Notes: generated by a model not told the origin, from the letters alone. 64,000 nt of DNA from Tieghemostelium lacteum (GCA_001606155.1 LODT01000006.1:558001-622000); one strand, 5' to 3'. Shown: positions 21,001 to 34,189, numbered from the stretch's first letter. Translations and numbers: made by a program.

Positions 21001-21676
21001 AAAATGATTTAAAGTAGGAGATGAAGGTGTTTTCTGGTGGTGTTAAAAGGAGTTGTTGAGATTTTTCATGATCCCAAACGGAGAACCTAATCTCTGGGTG
21101 TGAAAGTGCAATGATTTCTATACGTTTCTTACAAAGTAATTTAGATTGACTGGGATTACAATTGTGTCTTCTAACAGGAAAGTTTTTGAAGAGGTCACGT
21201 ACAACCACAGATGTACCTGTTTGTTTTTGCGCTGGTTGTATATTCTTTGTGTACTCAATTTTACTGAATCTAATAGACTTTGTATGAGTTGATTTTACTG
21301 CTGATTCAGGGTTTTCAAATGTAGATGTAATCTCTAAATGTGAGACCTCAGAAAGAGATGCTAAACTCTCTCCCCTGTACCCGAAGGTCGACAGTGCTTT
21401 GAGATCATTCAATCTCTCGCACTTTGAAGTAACATTTCTCTCGCCTATCCTCAATAGATTGTCTAACGAAAACCCAAAACCATCATCTTTGACTTCAAAA
21501 GAGAGATTATTGAAATTTATATTGATAACTATATTTTTACTACCTGCATCTATCGAATTTAGAACAACTTCTTCCATTGCCTGATCCAATGATACCATAG
21601 ATATCAATGATCTTACTTTTAAAACCACATCACATTCTAATTTTTTAATAATTTTGCTGCTTTGTTTAGTGTCCAT
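18002..21676 (-). CDS. mlh3: DNA mismatch repair protein MLH3
   Basis: Exons 20866-21676 and 18002-20799 join across a 66-base GTAGGT...CAG intron, giving 1202 residues. The MutL GHKL ATPase is at residues 10-340, with EEVVLNSIDAGSKN (motif I), KDDGFGF and FGYRGESLASLSEVS. The exon join rebuilds the conserved YIYLNNRIVLNTKLHK segment of the transducer domain. A 650-residue linker rich in Ser, Thr, Asn and acidic residues follows. The C-terminal endonuclease/dimerisation domain has DQHAVSERIKLE near residue 1035, ACRTAIKFNQKL, and CAHGRPSIIPL near the end. This is the MLH3-type metal-binding set. MLH3 pairs with MLH1 for meiotic crossover resolution and some mismatch repair. An ATT codon preserves the frame between AG acceptor and coding sequence, and no other start fits. 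PMS2 is less likely given the HGRP context and long linker. Confidence 0.88.
20040..20075 (-). repeat. GTAGTC-type simple repeat in the MLH3 linker
   Basis: GTAGTY repeats on the plus strand correspond to a poly-Thr tract in the disordered linker of MLH3. Confidence 0.6.
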
Positions 21677-21802
21677 TTAAGAATTTCATAATACGAGATT
21701 TTAATTCGAAGAATAAATTTTGGTTTAGCATTTTATTCTTATAAAAACACAAAAGCTTTTATTAGTAAAAATTAATAGAGGAAAGTGTAGTTCAATTTCT
21801 AA

Positions 21803-22126
21803 AAGAACTATTGGATTAACAATGTTTCTACAGATGATTGTACTTTAGAACCATCAAAAATTGTAAATTGTGAGTTCTTTCTTTGTTCAACCAAGTATCA
21901 TTAGAATTTTTTTACAACATTAATATATATATATTTCAATCTCAGGAAATTCTTGTGTACAATATTCAAATGAGAATATTTTTCAACAATTAGAGTAACA
22001 GCGACAACTCTTCAATATGCATCATCAGGTAAACCATTTATTAAATCTGCAAAGAAAAATACTGATTTATATTATGTTACCTATTTTATTTGGAACTTTA
22101 TTAATGATTGGATTTTAATTTTTTAA
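21803..22126 (+). pseudogene. Possible decayed gene fragment
   Basis: Two blocks of protein-like sequence in the same frame are separated by stops. One at 21803-21901 includes NVSTDDCTLEPSKIVNCEFF. One at 21992-22126 includes VTATTLQYASSGKPFIKSAK. A third block in another frame between them reads NSCVQYSNENIFQQLE. No exon arrangement I tried removes the stops. The Cys-spaced, Ser/Thr-rich composition recalls dictyostelid secreted or surface proteins, but no family is recognised. It lies in the 1.1-kb divergent gap between MLH3 and the sepA-like kinase. It may simply be chance in AT-rich DNA. Confidence 0.25.
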
Positions 22127-22804
22127 TTCTCATTATATTGTGTATATATAAAAGATTTGATATTAAATCAAATATGGATTTCAGAAAATCAAAAAAAACA
22201 ATGATAGAGAGGACCACAAAATGTATAGATCCAACTGACACCTTGGAATTCCTTTTTGTATTTTTTTTTTTTGTTTTTTTGATTATAATTGTGGGGTGGT
22301 ATCTATGATATCACAAAAGAAATAGAGTAAGCAAATTGTATATTATAATATTATTTTTGTGGGTTATTTGAATAATTTTTTTGTTTGATGTGTGATTTTT
22401 GACAGTATTTATACATCTGATTAGTTAAGACAGGATTATTATGGGTATTTGAAATTATTATTAATTGATTTTTGTGTACTAATATTAAAAAAAAACAATT
22501 TCTTTGGAAAAAAGCATATTTTAAATCTATAAATATTTACTTATTACTTTGTAATTTCATTCAATATATTCTATATATAATTTAAATTTTTTTTCCCTTC
22601 AGTCAAATTTAGAATTTTCTATTTTTAAATTATTTATTTATTTTCACACATATTGTTTATTTGGTGATAACTGCAAAAACAAAATTTTTTTTTTATGATA
22701 TTAATTTTTTTTTTTTCTCCTCTATTCAGTAAACTCGAGTAATATATTGAAATAGCAGAATTGTAATATCACTATCCCCTATTCCATAACTTTATTTTGA
22801 AATA
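22127..22804. other. AT-rich promoter region of the sepA-like kinase
   Basis: Long T and A tracts and no convincing coding sequence. A short hydrophobic open frame at 22108-22308 is dominated by Phe codons in a T-run and is not believed. Confidence 0.5.
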
Positions 22805-25428
22805 ATGATGGAAAATAGTATGGAATCTATAAATTCAACTGATTCGTTTAGTAAATATGTAAGTATTCCTGATAGATATAGAAATTGTGTAAATTTGGTA
22901 ATATTCCTAACATTAGGATCAATGGATGTGTATATAATATAGCAAATTGGAGAATCAGTTGGTAAAGGTGCTTTTGGAAAAGTATATAAAGCACTGAATA
23001 CAGAGACAGGTGATTTCTGTGCAATCAAACAAATTGAGAAATCTATAATATCAGAGAAACAGTTACCTTCTATTATTGTATGTTAATCATTGAATGATGG
23101 TGATGATGTGTGGTCTATTGAAATTTAGGGAGTGATATTAATACTATTTTATAGCAAGAGATAAAGTTATTACAGACATTACAGCATGTTAATATTGTAA
23201 AGTTTATAGAGTCTTATGAGACACCTAAATATTTATATTTTGCATTGGAGTTTATTGAAGGAGGTTCATTGGGAAAGATGATAAAGAGGTATGGGAATAT
23301 ACAGGAGCCTCTTATTAGTAGATATATATGTCAAGTATTGAGGGGATTAGAGTACCTTCATGGGAAAGGCGTGATTCACAGGGATATAAAGAGTGATAAT
23401 ATATTGATTACCAAAGAAGGTATTATAAAACTAGCTGATTTTGGGTCATGTACTTATTCGGCAATCGATAGAAAACTGACAGTTGTAGGCACACCATTCT
23501 GGATGGCACCAGAGGTCATTCAGATGGATATGAATGCCAGATCGACTGCATGCGATATATGGTCTTTAGGATGCACCCTTTTGGAGTTGTTGACTGGTAA
23601 CCCACCTTATTGGGAACTGGGCACCATGCCAGCAATGTTTGCAATGGTCAATGACCCACATCCACCTCTGCCTCCTAATATAAGTCCCGAACTCAAACAC
23701 TTTTTACAGGCATGTTTTGTCAGGGATATCAATCGACGTCCTACAGCCTCACAATTACTAGAACACCCTTGGATCAGACAGTACTATATAGAGCATTCAG
23801 AGGTCACTAAACACCACCAACAGCATCACCCTGGAAGCACCAAAAAGTCAAATTCTTCATTATCAGTCGAGTACTACTCTGGCGATGAACAAGAGGATTT
23901 TGAGAGTGGAGACCATGCAAACGAGTCCCCCAAAGAACTAAGAGAACGTGTACAGCTACTGGAAAACCAAAAGAAAGAAATGAACAAAAACATCAAAAAA
24001 CTAAAAGTCTATTGCATCTCTGCAATGAGAGATAACAAGACTATGAAAGCACTTATTAAGGATCTGGTGTCTGAAAGAGACGGATATATGCTGAAACTAG
24101 GTCTAACACCTCCACCTCCTCCACCTATACTCTCTCAAACTAGCAATACACCAACTCGTTCGGCACTTGAACATGCAAATGAGTTATTAAGCCATCAACA
24201 ACAGCAACAACCATCACATCGGGATTCACCATCTACTAAACACAGTCGATCTTCATCAGCACCTATATCCCCACCACTCAAGATTGCAACTACATCACCA
24301 AGCCCATCTACAACAGGTGCTCAGATAGGGTCTATGGGTGACAAACCATCAGATCGTACATCTATACTAGACAATGGATTCTTTCATCCTCCTCCTGAAG
24401 ATGTACACGGTATAGACAACCATTCACCAACTACAGACTTCCTACTCAGCTCACCACTCTCTGAGAGAAAAGTTAATCTCTCTACCAGTAACCCAAGTAA
24501 CCCTAACCCCAAATCACTACACAGACATTCCAAACCCATTAAATTCTCAGAGACACTCATTAATCAACAGGACCAGAGTTCCAATAGTTTAGGAGCACAT
24601 TTTTCATCCAATAATCTAAATGTTTATTCAACAACTTCAAGTACACAGTCACCAACAGAAACTGATATCTATCTAAAGAAATCTGGTGGCTCTATCAATT
24701 CCTCACCATTCAATCAACCCCAAGTCTCTTTTGGTGGTCAATTAGTATTTGATCTAAATCAACAACCTTCTAATAATAATAATAATAATATTCAATTATC
24801 ATCATCACCATTAGGAGGAAATAATAGTTTGAAATCTAAAAAACCACCTCCTTCTTTGGTGAAAGAGTCAAGTCAGAAATCACTTTTACCACCTTTAACT
24901 GCAACTTCTATATTAGCATCACCAGGAAGAAAGGGTTCTATATCTTCGTCATCAGATAGTTTAACTCCACCTAGAAAGTCATCGTTGAGTGGTGGAGGTG
25001 GTATGTTACATTCAGCCGATTTGAAAAACCTGACGATTGGTGGTGGTATGGTAGGTCAATTAAGTGGTTCTGGTGAGCATTCAGATGATGAAGGGTCTAG
25101 TTATGGTAGTGGGTTCCTGTCGAGTAGTGGACATTACCCACACGGAGGCGAAGATAACCAGTCTGTACCACCAGTGGAATCTGTAGTAGTCAATGTACAA
25201 CCTCCTCGTGTGGGTGATGAATGTAAAGTAAAATGCGGTGATGGATGGTATGATGCCATTGTAGAACTCGTTAGTGGTTCAACTTTTGTAGTTACAATCA
25301 AACCATTTAATATCAAGAGAGAGGTATCTCATTCTGATGTCACTTTAGCACCTCTTCAATTCCCCGTTACAACCACTAAAAAGAAGAGTAAATTTAATTT
25401 ATTTGGAAGATCTTCTACAAAATCCTAA
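22805..25428 (+). CDS. sepA: STE-group Ser/Thr kinase, Cdc7/sepA-like, with C-terminal Tudor-like module
   Basis: Three exons, 22805-22858, 22943-23077 and 23155-25428, join in frame to give 820 residues. The catalytic domain spans about residues 18-270: [13 protein letters not shown] (P-loop), AIKQ (Lys47), HRDIKSDN (Asp140), ADFGS (Asp158) and GTPFWMAPE. The pattern [20 protein letters not shown] and [14 protein letters not shown] is that of the Cdc7/MAP3K-epsilon branch. In Dictyostelium, SepA of this branch is needed for cytokinesis. Next comes a short coiled coil near 300-340, then a long Ser/Pro/Asn-rich region. The last 75 residues include [20 protein letters not shown], a Tudor or Agenet-like beta barrel, then a basic end. 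All catalytic residues are present. The sepA symbol rests on kinase-domain resemblance from memory, so treat it as provisional. Confidence 0.82.
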
Positions 25429-26041
25429 CACTTCTCTCTCCTTCAAAAAAAAAACAATTATAATAAATCCATATATGTACATTTGTTCCCCTCTAAGATT
25501 CCCCTTCCCTTTTCTTTTTTTTTTTTTGTCTTATCTAACACCACTATATCCTATTTGATTTTTTGCAATTCTAACCACACCACAATTATCACCATTACAT
25601 AGAGACTAATTCAAAAAATAGGTATTATTAATAATAAAATCCTCTGTTTCTTTTCATTGATTAAATTTTTGAATAAAAGGTCAATAAAATAGAATTTGTA
25701 GTTATTAATATGGCGGTATTTATGAATTATTGAATTTTTGAGTGGTACACAAATTGCAAAAGAGATACTATTAAAAATAAATCATGATGAAAAAGAAATT
25801 GAAATGATAATTAAAAATTCAAATTTAAATCCAAACAAAGATATTCTGAAAACAGAATCTTTTCGCTGATTATGTTTTTGTTTGAATGATTATTTTTTTT
25901 TTATTCAATTTTTCAATATATTTTTTTTTTTTAAATTTTCTTTTTTTTAGTTTTTGGATACACACTATCTTTATATACAAATTATAATAAAAAAAAAAAG
26001 AATAGGATTTTTGAATAGTATTTTCAAAAAGTATTAAAAAG
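25429..26041. other. Intergenic and putative 5' region of the splA-like kinase
   Basis: A T-rich gap between two genes on the plus strand. A short coding-looking stretch at about 25742-25869 includes GTQIAKEILLKINHDEKEIE. A strong T-tract/TAG acceptor lies at about 25950. One of these may belong to the first exon(s) of the downstream kinase, but no combination gave a phase-correct join, so none is annotated. Confidence 0.35.
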
Positions 26042-29000
26042 TAATCGGACTGGATCCCTCACAACATCAACAGAGCTCCCTCACTATACCTCCCCCTCCA
26101 TCACCTACCTCACCTTTTGTTAGAAGACACGGAAGACAACACTCTAGGTCAAATTCTTCTAATAGTGACAACAACAATAACAACAACAATATTAGTAACA
26201 ATAACAATAATACATTAACTGTACCCAATAGCAGTAGTAGTATTAGTAATAGTACAAGTAATAGTACAGGTGATATAATATATCAAACCAACACTTCAAC
26301 TACAACAACAACAGGTAAAACAGGAGGAGGAGGAAGTGGTAGTGGTATTACACATACACACAATAGCTCACCAAATCTACTGATTACACAGAGTAACAGT
26401 ATCAATTCATCTTCAATACCAAATAATGCAAATATAGGTTTATCATCATCGTCATCTATAACAAAATCGAATATAATAACACAACCAACACCTCTTAATA
26501 ACAATAATAATAATAGTAGTAACGTAATAATGAACCAAAATCAAAATAATGGAGGTATAGGGTTAGGAAATAACAATAACAAACCAACACGAATTAATAA
26601 AAATAATTATAGTGCGGATAGTCTATTGAACACTGGTAACCTTTTAAATACAAGTACAAGTTATATCCCACAACCACCTACACCCACCACCCAACATAAC
26701 AAATCTCGATATTCCACACAAATAACTAGTAGTGGTGGTGTTCTTGCTCATCATCATCATCAACCACTACAACAACAATCAACAAACAATACACTTATAA
26801 ATCTATCATCACCACCACAACAAACAAAGGTTTTACATAATAACAACAAAACATCACTAAATAATAATACCAGTAACAATAGCAACTATAACACTAATAT
26901 ATTTAATCAAGTACTTACACCAATACCAGTAGTACATAATGTCACTTCCAATTCAAGCCCATCCATATTCAGTGATAATGACCCATTATCATTTTTAGAA
27001 ACTAATCTTTTCCCAACCACACCCTCTAATATTTATAGTCAACAACAATATACATTCCAACAACAACAACAACAACAACAACAGCAACAACAACAACAAC
27101 AACAGTACATTCCATCATACCAGCAACAACAACCACAACCACAACAATTTGGTCAATATGGAATGTTCAACAATAACACTAATAATAACAATTTGGGTAC
27201 TAGTAGTAATAATATAAATTTAAAATCTAGTTCAAATACACTAAAGTCATCATCATCATCATCATTTTCATTAAAACATTCTACAGATTCATTATCACCA
27301 CCACCAAATCAACCTACTACCATTACCAATTCAAATTCTATATCACCAAATGCTACAATACAACAACAACAACACCATGATAATTCAAATAACACCAATG
27401 TACCGACTATAATACTACCAAAATCACCTACTATCAGATCACCAAGACCAGCATCAGCACCAGTACCACAAGCACCTTATATTGTTAATAATCATCTAAA
27501 CAGAAATATAAATAATAATTCATTTAGTGGTGTTGGTGTTGTACAGAATAAAACAGAATTATCATCATCTTCATCATCCTCAGATTCACCACCATCTCAA
27601 TCACCAAACTATCCAAATTACAATAGTGTAAACAACAACAATAATAATAATAATAATATTAACAATAACAGTAGTAATCAAATTAAACCATCAAATACAT
27701 CGTCACCAAAAGCAAGATCACCATCTGTATCATCAACTCCTTCATCACCCTCATCATCATCACCTCCATTACCACCACCACCTCCACCAGTACCCGTTAA
27801 TCAACAGATTGTACATGGTAATAATACCATTATTGCTCCTCAAAAAGAGGCAAATTGGAAGAGATTCCTTAAAAAGTTTCTATCTACCGATCAGACTCCA
27901 AAGTGGGATCTTAGAAAATCAAATTCACTTTATTTAAATATAGAAGATAGAACTAGATGTTCATATAGACTAACAACCAGTGGTTCTAGAGGTGTATGTA
28001 TATTAATAACAAAACAAATATTCAACAAATTTGTTATTATATGAATCAGATGTCAAAAAATACAAATTTTTTCAAATAATACTAACTACTTTTTTTTTTT
28101 TTATGATAATAATCTAGATTGCCAAAGCGACTTTACCTCTATCAGGATCATTTACATATTTTGAAATATTTATTACTAGTGGTAATGGAGAGTATGTATT
28201 ATTATTTTAAAAAATCTAGATCTTCAATATATTAATATCTAAAATCTTTTTTATTTTAAATAGAAAAATTTGTATTGGTTTAACAAATGCAGAACATCCA
28301 ACAGATGTTTTTCCTGGATTCTTACCAGGTTCTTATGGACTCTGTGGAGATGGTAAAATATATTCAGGTACCAATGAGGGTAAACATTATAGTAATGGTT
28401 ATAGAAGTGGTGATGTAGTAGGTTGTGGAATTGATTCCAACAAATCATTGTATTTCACCAGAAATGGTGTATTGATTGGTGTAGCTTCACAAAAAGTTAA
28501 ACATTTTAATACATTATTCCCAACTGTTGGACTACAGTCACCAGGTAGCTCTGTTGTCATTAACTTTTTACCCCCATTCAATTACAAGGGACAACAAAAG
28601 AGTAATATCAGCAGTACAGAGGAATTGATACCCACAGAGGAATTGGAGACTTGTAGATGGAATGTAAAGCGTTGTGGAAAGAATGTTAGAGTTCGTGATA
28701 GAGTTGCTTCCATTCCACTGGATAGTCCTCAATCGATTGGTGGTGTACAGAGCACACATCCATTTTCTGATAACTTTGGTTACTATGAGGTATATATAGA
28801 GTCTTTGAATAAGGGTAACATATCGATTGGGTTGGCTAGTAAAGAGTATCCAATTAATTTACATATTGGTTGGGTCAAAAGATCGTATGCCTACCACTCT
28901 GATGACGGTAGAAAATTCAAGTGGCGCGAAAACAGTCTCCTCAATGAAGGTGAGTCATTTGGGCCTGCTTATAGCAAAGGTGATACCATTGGTTGTGGTT

Positions 29001-32000
29001 ATTTACCTGATCGAAAATTGATATTTTTTACCAAAAATGGCACATTTTTGGGAATTGCTTTCCAGAATGTCTATGGTATATTATATCCATCGGTGGCATT
29101 TAACGAGCCTGGTAACTCTATTGTAGCCAGCTTTAGTCCTCCTTTTAAATTCCAATCTGGATCATTGATGAATGTTATTGTTAATACACCTGCTCAATCT
29201 CAACCTCAACAACCCACGCCACCATCTAATATCACACCTAATAATATTAACATGAATAGTAGTGGTATGATTGGTAATCCAAATAATTCAAATATCAATC
29301 CTACATCTGTACCTTCCAACACAACACCAGGACCTTCTATGATATCGTCTTCCAGCGACTTGCAAAATGCCATCAAGGAGAGTAATGGTGGATCCATCAG
29401 TCAAAATTCCTCTATGGAGTCCATACCCAATAGAATTATTAATAGTTCATTGACATTACCCAATAATAGTATATTTGGTTCTACTGGATCATCGGGAACT
29501 ACTGGATCATCATCTAGCATTCCACCTCCATCAAGTGGTAGTCAAATATCTCAATCATCAATAGTTACCATTGGTGGTACATTTAATTGTGAAAACAAAC
29601 CAGGTAAAACTGTATCATTGCCTATTGTTACTACCAAGACCTCCCAACCCATCTCTATATCACCTAACAGTACAAGTCCAAAGACCAGTCCAAGAAAGAT
29701 GATGTCCTCTTCAGATGACTTGGACTTTGTCCAGACTTTCCAAGATGGAGATGGTCAACCACCTAGTACTTGGAGACGTTGTGGAAAATCTATTCGAACC
29801 AAAGACGATATAACCATAACAATGATCAAAAAGAAAACATCAGTTGCACAGGCTAACAGACCATTTTCAAGTAAAACAACACATGGTTACTTTGAAGTCT
29901 ACATTGAAGGAAAAGACAGAAAAGGTCAAATTACAGTAGGTCTAACTCACTCTACCTATCCATTTAATAAACATATTGGTAGAGAACAACGTTCTTATGG
30001 CTACAGTAGTGATGGTGAAAAATGGACAGGAAATTCTGAAATTGGTGAACCATACGGCCCACCATTCTTTATCGATGGTGATTGTGTCATTGGTTGCGGT
30101 ATAAATAACACCACCAGAGAGATTTTCTTCACCAAGAATGGTGTATATTTGGGTGTTGCTTTTTACAAAGTTCCAGCAGTTCCATTGTATCCTTCCATTT
30201 CATTCAGAGGAGCTGTAGGTAGCACTACAATTGCAACTTTTAGTGGTCATTTTGAATTCTCTATGGAGAATCTTCCTGGAATCTCCCCAAGCGTTTGGAC
30301 AGAGTCATTGGGATTCGATAGAAACAATCTTGGATTTAAAGGTTGGCCTTCCAATGATGTATGTGTTTGGTTAGAAGTTATTGGCTATGGACAGTATAAA
30401 AAGAATTTTAGAGATAACAATATCAGTGGCCGTCATTTGGAGATATTCAATACCAATATGCTCAAGGATGACTTGGGAATAGAACCTCTTGGTCATCGTG
30501 CTGACATCATTGAGAGAAGAAATAGAATGTTGGAGATTTGGAAAGGAAAGATTGGATCCGATTTAAAGAGATCTGATAGTAGTGATTCTATTCACTCTTC
30601 TGACAGTTCTGGTAAGATGGTTAAGTGGCCTGATGATGACGATAATGATCAGACTCCAATAGGTGCCATCCAAGGTTCCAAACCAAGACCAATTAAAAAC
30701 TACACTCAAAAGAACATTGAGGATAGGTTAAGAAGATCTACTATAGCTGGTGGAGAAAAGAAACAAATTCATGGTTCTGGAGGTCTCTCATCGAACGCAA
30801 GTATTAACACCTCTGGTGATATGGATATTCAATCTGATAAGACAGCCAAAACTCTGTCACCTTCTGAGATTCGTTACCTCCTCACTAGTCCTGATGATAT
30901 GAACTCAATTCGTGGTTCTGGAAAGAATATTACCAATACATTCCCTGGTATTGGTGGCATGTCTATAGAAAAGAATTCTTCAACTCACCCACCTTTGAAA
31001 TCTTACCCTGGTACCAGTGGAAGCAGCGGTTTACCACCAATACTAAATAATCCAAATCCTCAAGGTAGTTTCCAAATTCATCCCTCATTTGTTGAACCCA
31101 CTGAAATTAACACCAAAGATATAACAGTTGTAAATAGAGTTATTTCTAGTGAGAGCACAAATTCCAACAATCAACAGCAACAACAATCACATGATAAATG
31201 GAATGACCTTCATGAATGGGAAATTGATTTCCGTGAATTGGTATTTGGCGAGGTCATTGGTAAAGGTTTCTTTGGTGAGGTTAAAAGAGGTTATTGGAGA
31301 GAGACTGATGTTGCCATCAAGATTATCTACAGAGACCAATTCAAAACCAAAACCTCTTTGGTTATGTTCCAGAATGAAGTTTCAATCCTCTCGAAATTGC
31401 GTCATCCAAATATAGTTCAGTTCTTGGGTGCTTGTAAACAAGAAGAGCATCATTGTATTGTAACTGAATGGATGGGAGGTGGATCTCTAAGACAGTTCCT
31501 CGTCGATTTATTCTTTGTACTTGAACAAAATCCACACTTGCGTCTCAAGATTGCTTTGGATATTGCCAAAGGTATGACCTATCTACATGGTTGGCAACCA
31601 CCTATTCTACACAGAGATTTGTCCAGTAGAAATATCCTATTGGATCACAGTATCGATGCACAAAATCCCTCATCTAGATCATATAAATTCAATGACTTCA
31701 AATGTAAAATCTCAGATTTTGGTTTGTCTAGACTGAAAATGGAACAGGGTAGCAGTATGACATCCTCAGTTGGTTGTATTCCATATATGGCACCTGAAGT
31801 ATTTAAAGGTGATGCCAATAGTGAGAAATCTGATGTATATTCCTATGGTATGATTCTCTGGGAACTATTGACCTCTGAGGAACCACAGCAACAAATGAAA
31901 CCCATGAAAATGGCTCATCTTGCTGCTTATGAAAACTATCGTCCTCCTATTCCATTGACAACCAATACAAAATGGAAAGAACTATTGACTCAATGTTGGG

Positions 32001-32128
32001 ATCTTTCTCCAGAAAAGAGACCTACTTTTAAACAAATTATTCAACATCTAAAAGAAATGGAAGATTCTGGTGTCTCTTCTTTTGCTCCTCTACCTCCTAC
32101 TACTATTGACACTGGTGTTTACGCTTAA
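26042..32128 (+). CDS. splA: splA-type kinase: SPRY repeats, SAM and tyrosine-kinase-like domain (5' end unresolved)
   Basis: Coding runs 26042-27993, 28118-28191 and 28264-32128; both joins (GTATGT donors) are in frame. The first exon is missing: the frame is open back to an AG at 26040-26041, and the first ATG inside is 26530. A long Asn/Gln/Ser/Pro-rich head includes a CAA repeat. Three SPRY/B30.2 domains follow, at about 27850-28590, 28640-29165 and 29755-30265; the first is rebuilt only by splicing (SFTYFEIFIT, KICIGLT). A SAM domain lies at about 30300-30540 and a TKL kinase at 31215-32070. The kinase has GKGFFGEV, AIKI, HRDLSSRN, SDFGLS and PYMAPE. This order matches Dictyostelium SplA, the dual-specificity kinase whose loss causes spore lysis. 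Expected activity is Ser/Thr and Tyr phosphorylation during sporulation. Confidence 0.85.
27052..27113 (+). repeat. CAA/CAG trinucleotide repeat (poly-Gln)
   Basis: A nearly pure CAA run with a few CAG codons encodes about 18 glutamines in the disordered head of the splA-like kinase. It is likely to be length-polymorphic. Confidence 0.85.
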
Positions 32129-32471
32129 TCCAAAACATATTCTATACACTTTCACTACCAACCCACTTCACAAGCACCATCAAAAATATAATATTACATC
32201 ACATTTCCACTCTCAAATCAAACCCCACACCAATTTCATAATAATAGTTTTTATATATTTTCATATTGTTTATTCAATCAAAAACGAATCAAACAACAAA
32301 ATTTATTAAATATTTTATTTGATTAAAGAAGTAATCAATTAAATTCAAAACCAAAAAAACAAAAAAAATAACACAAACAAATGGAAATAAATTATATTAG
32401 TTGTAAAATATTTATTTTTTATCGTATAGCTATTTATTGTTTTTTACTTTATTTAAAAATAGACTTATGTG
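32129..32471. other. 3' region between convergent genes
   Basis: AT-rich DNA between the stop of the splA-like kinase and the stop of an FNIP gene on the other strand. AATAAA-like signals are present, and nothing else is recognised. Confidence 0.5.
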
Positions 32472-34189
32472 TTAAGCAGATGAAAATCTAAGTGCATTGT
32501 ATACCGAACAAAATTTGGGCAGCTGTTGAATAAGTTTTACATTGTTAATGAAAATATATCTGAGGTTTTTAGGTAATGCTATACTAATAGGACAGTTAAA
32601 CAATGCCCTAAATTTTAATGCTCTGAGACTAAGTGGTAAATGGTTAATTTTAGTGTTGAATTCTCTTCCAAATTCAAGAGTATGGAGGTTTGGTGGTAAA
32701 TCATCTTGGTTAATTTCAGAATCAAAATTGGATGGAAGAATTAGGTCCTGTAGTGACTGTGGAAACAGGTTAGTTTGTTTGAGATTAATGTTACCCTCTA
32801 ATAGAACCAATTTTAATAGACCTTGGTTTAGTGTTTTTGGTGAAATGGTTTCAATGCTAACCTTACCAATATACAATGACCGTAATGATTTTGGTAAAGT
32901 TTCATTTCCAAAAGGATTTTCTTGATCTACACAGTCTAAATGAAGTTCCTGTAGATTTATAAGGTAACTGATTTGTAAAGGGTGGTTATATTCGTGATTA
33001 GAGAGTGTAAATACTTTCAATGATGTCGGTAGTGATTGTGGTTCAAATGGTGAAGTATAGGTACCTAGCCATAGCACCTCTAATCCATCATTCAAATCTC
33101 CTGGTTTCAAAGGATGATTTAATGAGTTTGTGTGAAGAAATTTTAAACTCTTTGGTAATAATCCTCTGATCATTGGCTTGTTATAGTGACCCATAACCAA
33201 TTCCAATAGAGTTTCAGGTAGCACTCCTATATCTATAGTTTGATTAAAACTATAAAGTGTCAATTTTTTAAGTGCACATGTTATAGGTTTGAAAAAATTG
33301 GAGTTGAATAAAGGCATATCAAGTACCTCGACTGTTGGCGGTAATATACAAGGATCCAGAGACTCTGAATAGTATGACAAGTACAAGGCTTTTAATGATT
33401 TTGGTAAAATATCTACAAGGTAACAACTATCTTTAAACTGTGGTAAAAAGAGTGTAGTAACTGAAGTTGGTATGATATTTAATGCCGAATATTTATATCT
33501 CTGGCCAAATATTAATTCCTCTAAACCTTCAGGTAATGCACCTGGTTCAATGTAAACATCAGCAGCAGAAACTTTAGGTAATGAAATACTTCGTAATGTC
33601 TTCGGTAGCATACCAACCAATATCTTCATGTTAGTTGGACATCCACCAAGATTAAGCTTAACTAATGTTTCTGAAAAGTCACCAGCTTTAAATGTGTCGT
33701 TTATAACAATAGACAGATTATATAATGATGATGGTAAAAGTTCTGATAATGGGAAGTCAAATTTCTCATTTCTTTTATCAATATACAAACTTGTGACACT
33801 TTGTGGAATAGTATCTGGTTTCAATGGGAAATTATAACACAAATTCAATGATTTTAAATGTTTTGGTAGTGGGTAGGTATTATTGTGTAATTTACTTTCA
33901 ATTTTCATTTCTTCAAAATCAACACTATTATCAGCGTTCATTTCTTGATAGAGTGCTTCATCGCATTTTCTTATTGTAATTTTCTTGAATTTTTTTGGTA
34001 ATGAAATAATTGGTGGTTTACTCTCTTTATTATAATAAAATTTCAATGGGTACTTTATAAATCGATCCGGATTTTGTCTCTGAATTGATATAAATATTTA
34101 CAAGTTGACAAAAAGTATATAATATCTACATTATTGTCAAGTGGGTTAATTATCGTATTTATTAAATAAAAGGGTAAAGAGAAAAACAT
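32472..34189 (-). CDS. FNIP-repeat protein with F-box-like head; frame break near the N-terminus
   Basis: The main open frame (32472 to about 34084) encodes FNIP leucine-rich repeats, about 22 residues each, of the form LPxSLxxLxLxxxFNxPL (for example LPKSLKALYLSYYSESL and LPETLLELVMGHYNKPM). It has no ATG at its 5' end. A second frame, 34055-34189, starts with ATG and encodes the usual F-box-like head of the family (YLINTIINPLDNNVDIIYFL, then STCKYLYQFRDKIRIDL). It stops exactly where it overlaps the repeat frame. Related genes here continue from KIRxD straight into the K-P-L-K-F-Y stretch that opens the main frame, so one missing base near 34055 would explain the break. It is either a sequencing error or a recently broken host gene; no GT...AG intron fits. 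FNIP proteins are thought to be ubiquitin-ligase adaptors, which is inference for this gene. Confidence 0.7.

Noticed and set aside
22108-22308. 66-residue hydrophobic open frame
   Set aside because: Its hydrophobic half is a Phe run from a T tract, with no splice context or conserved pattern.
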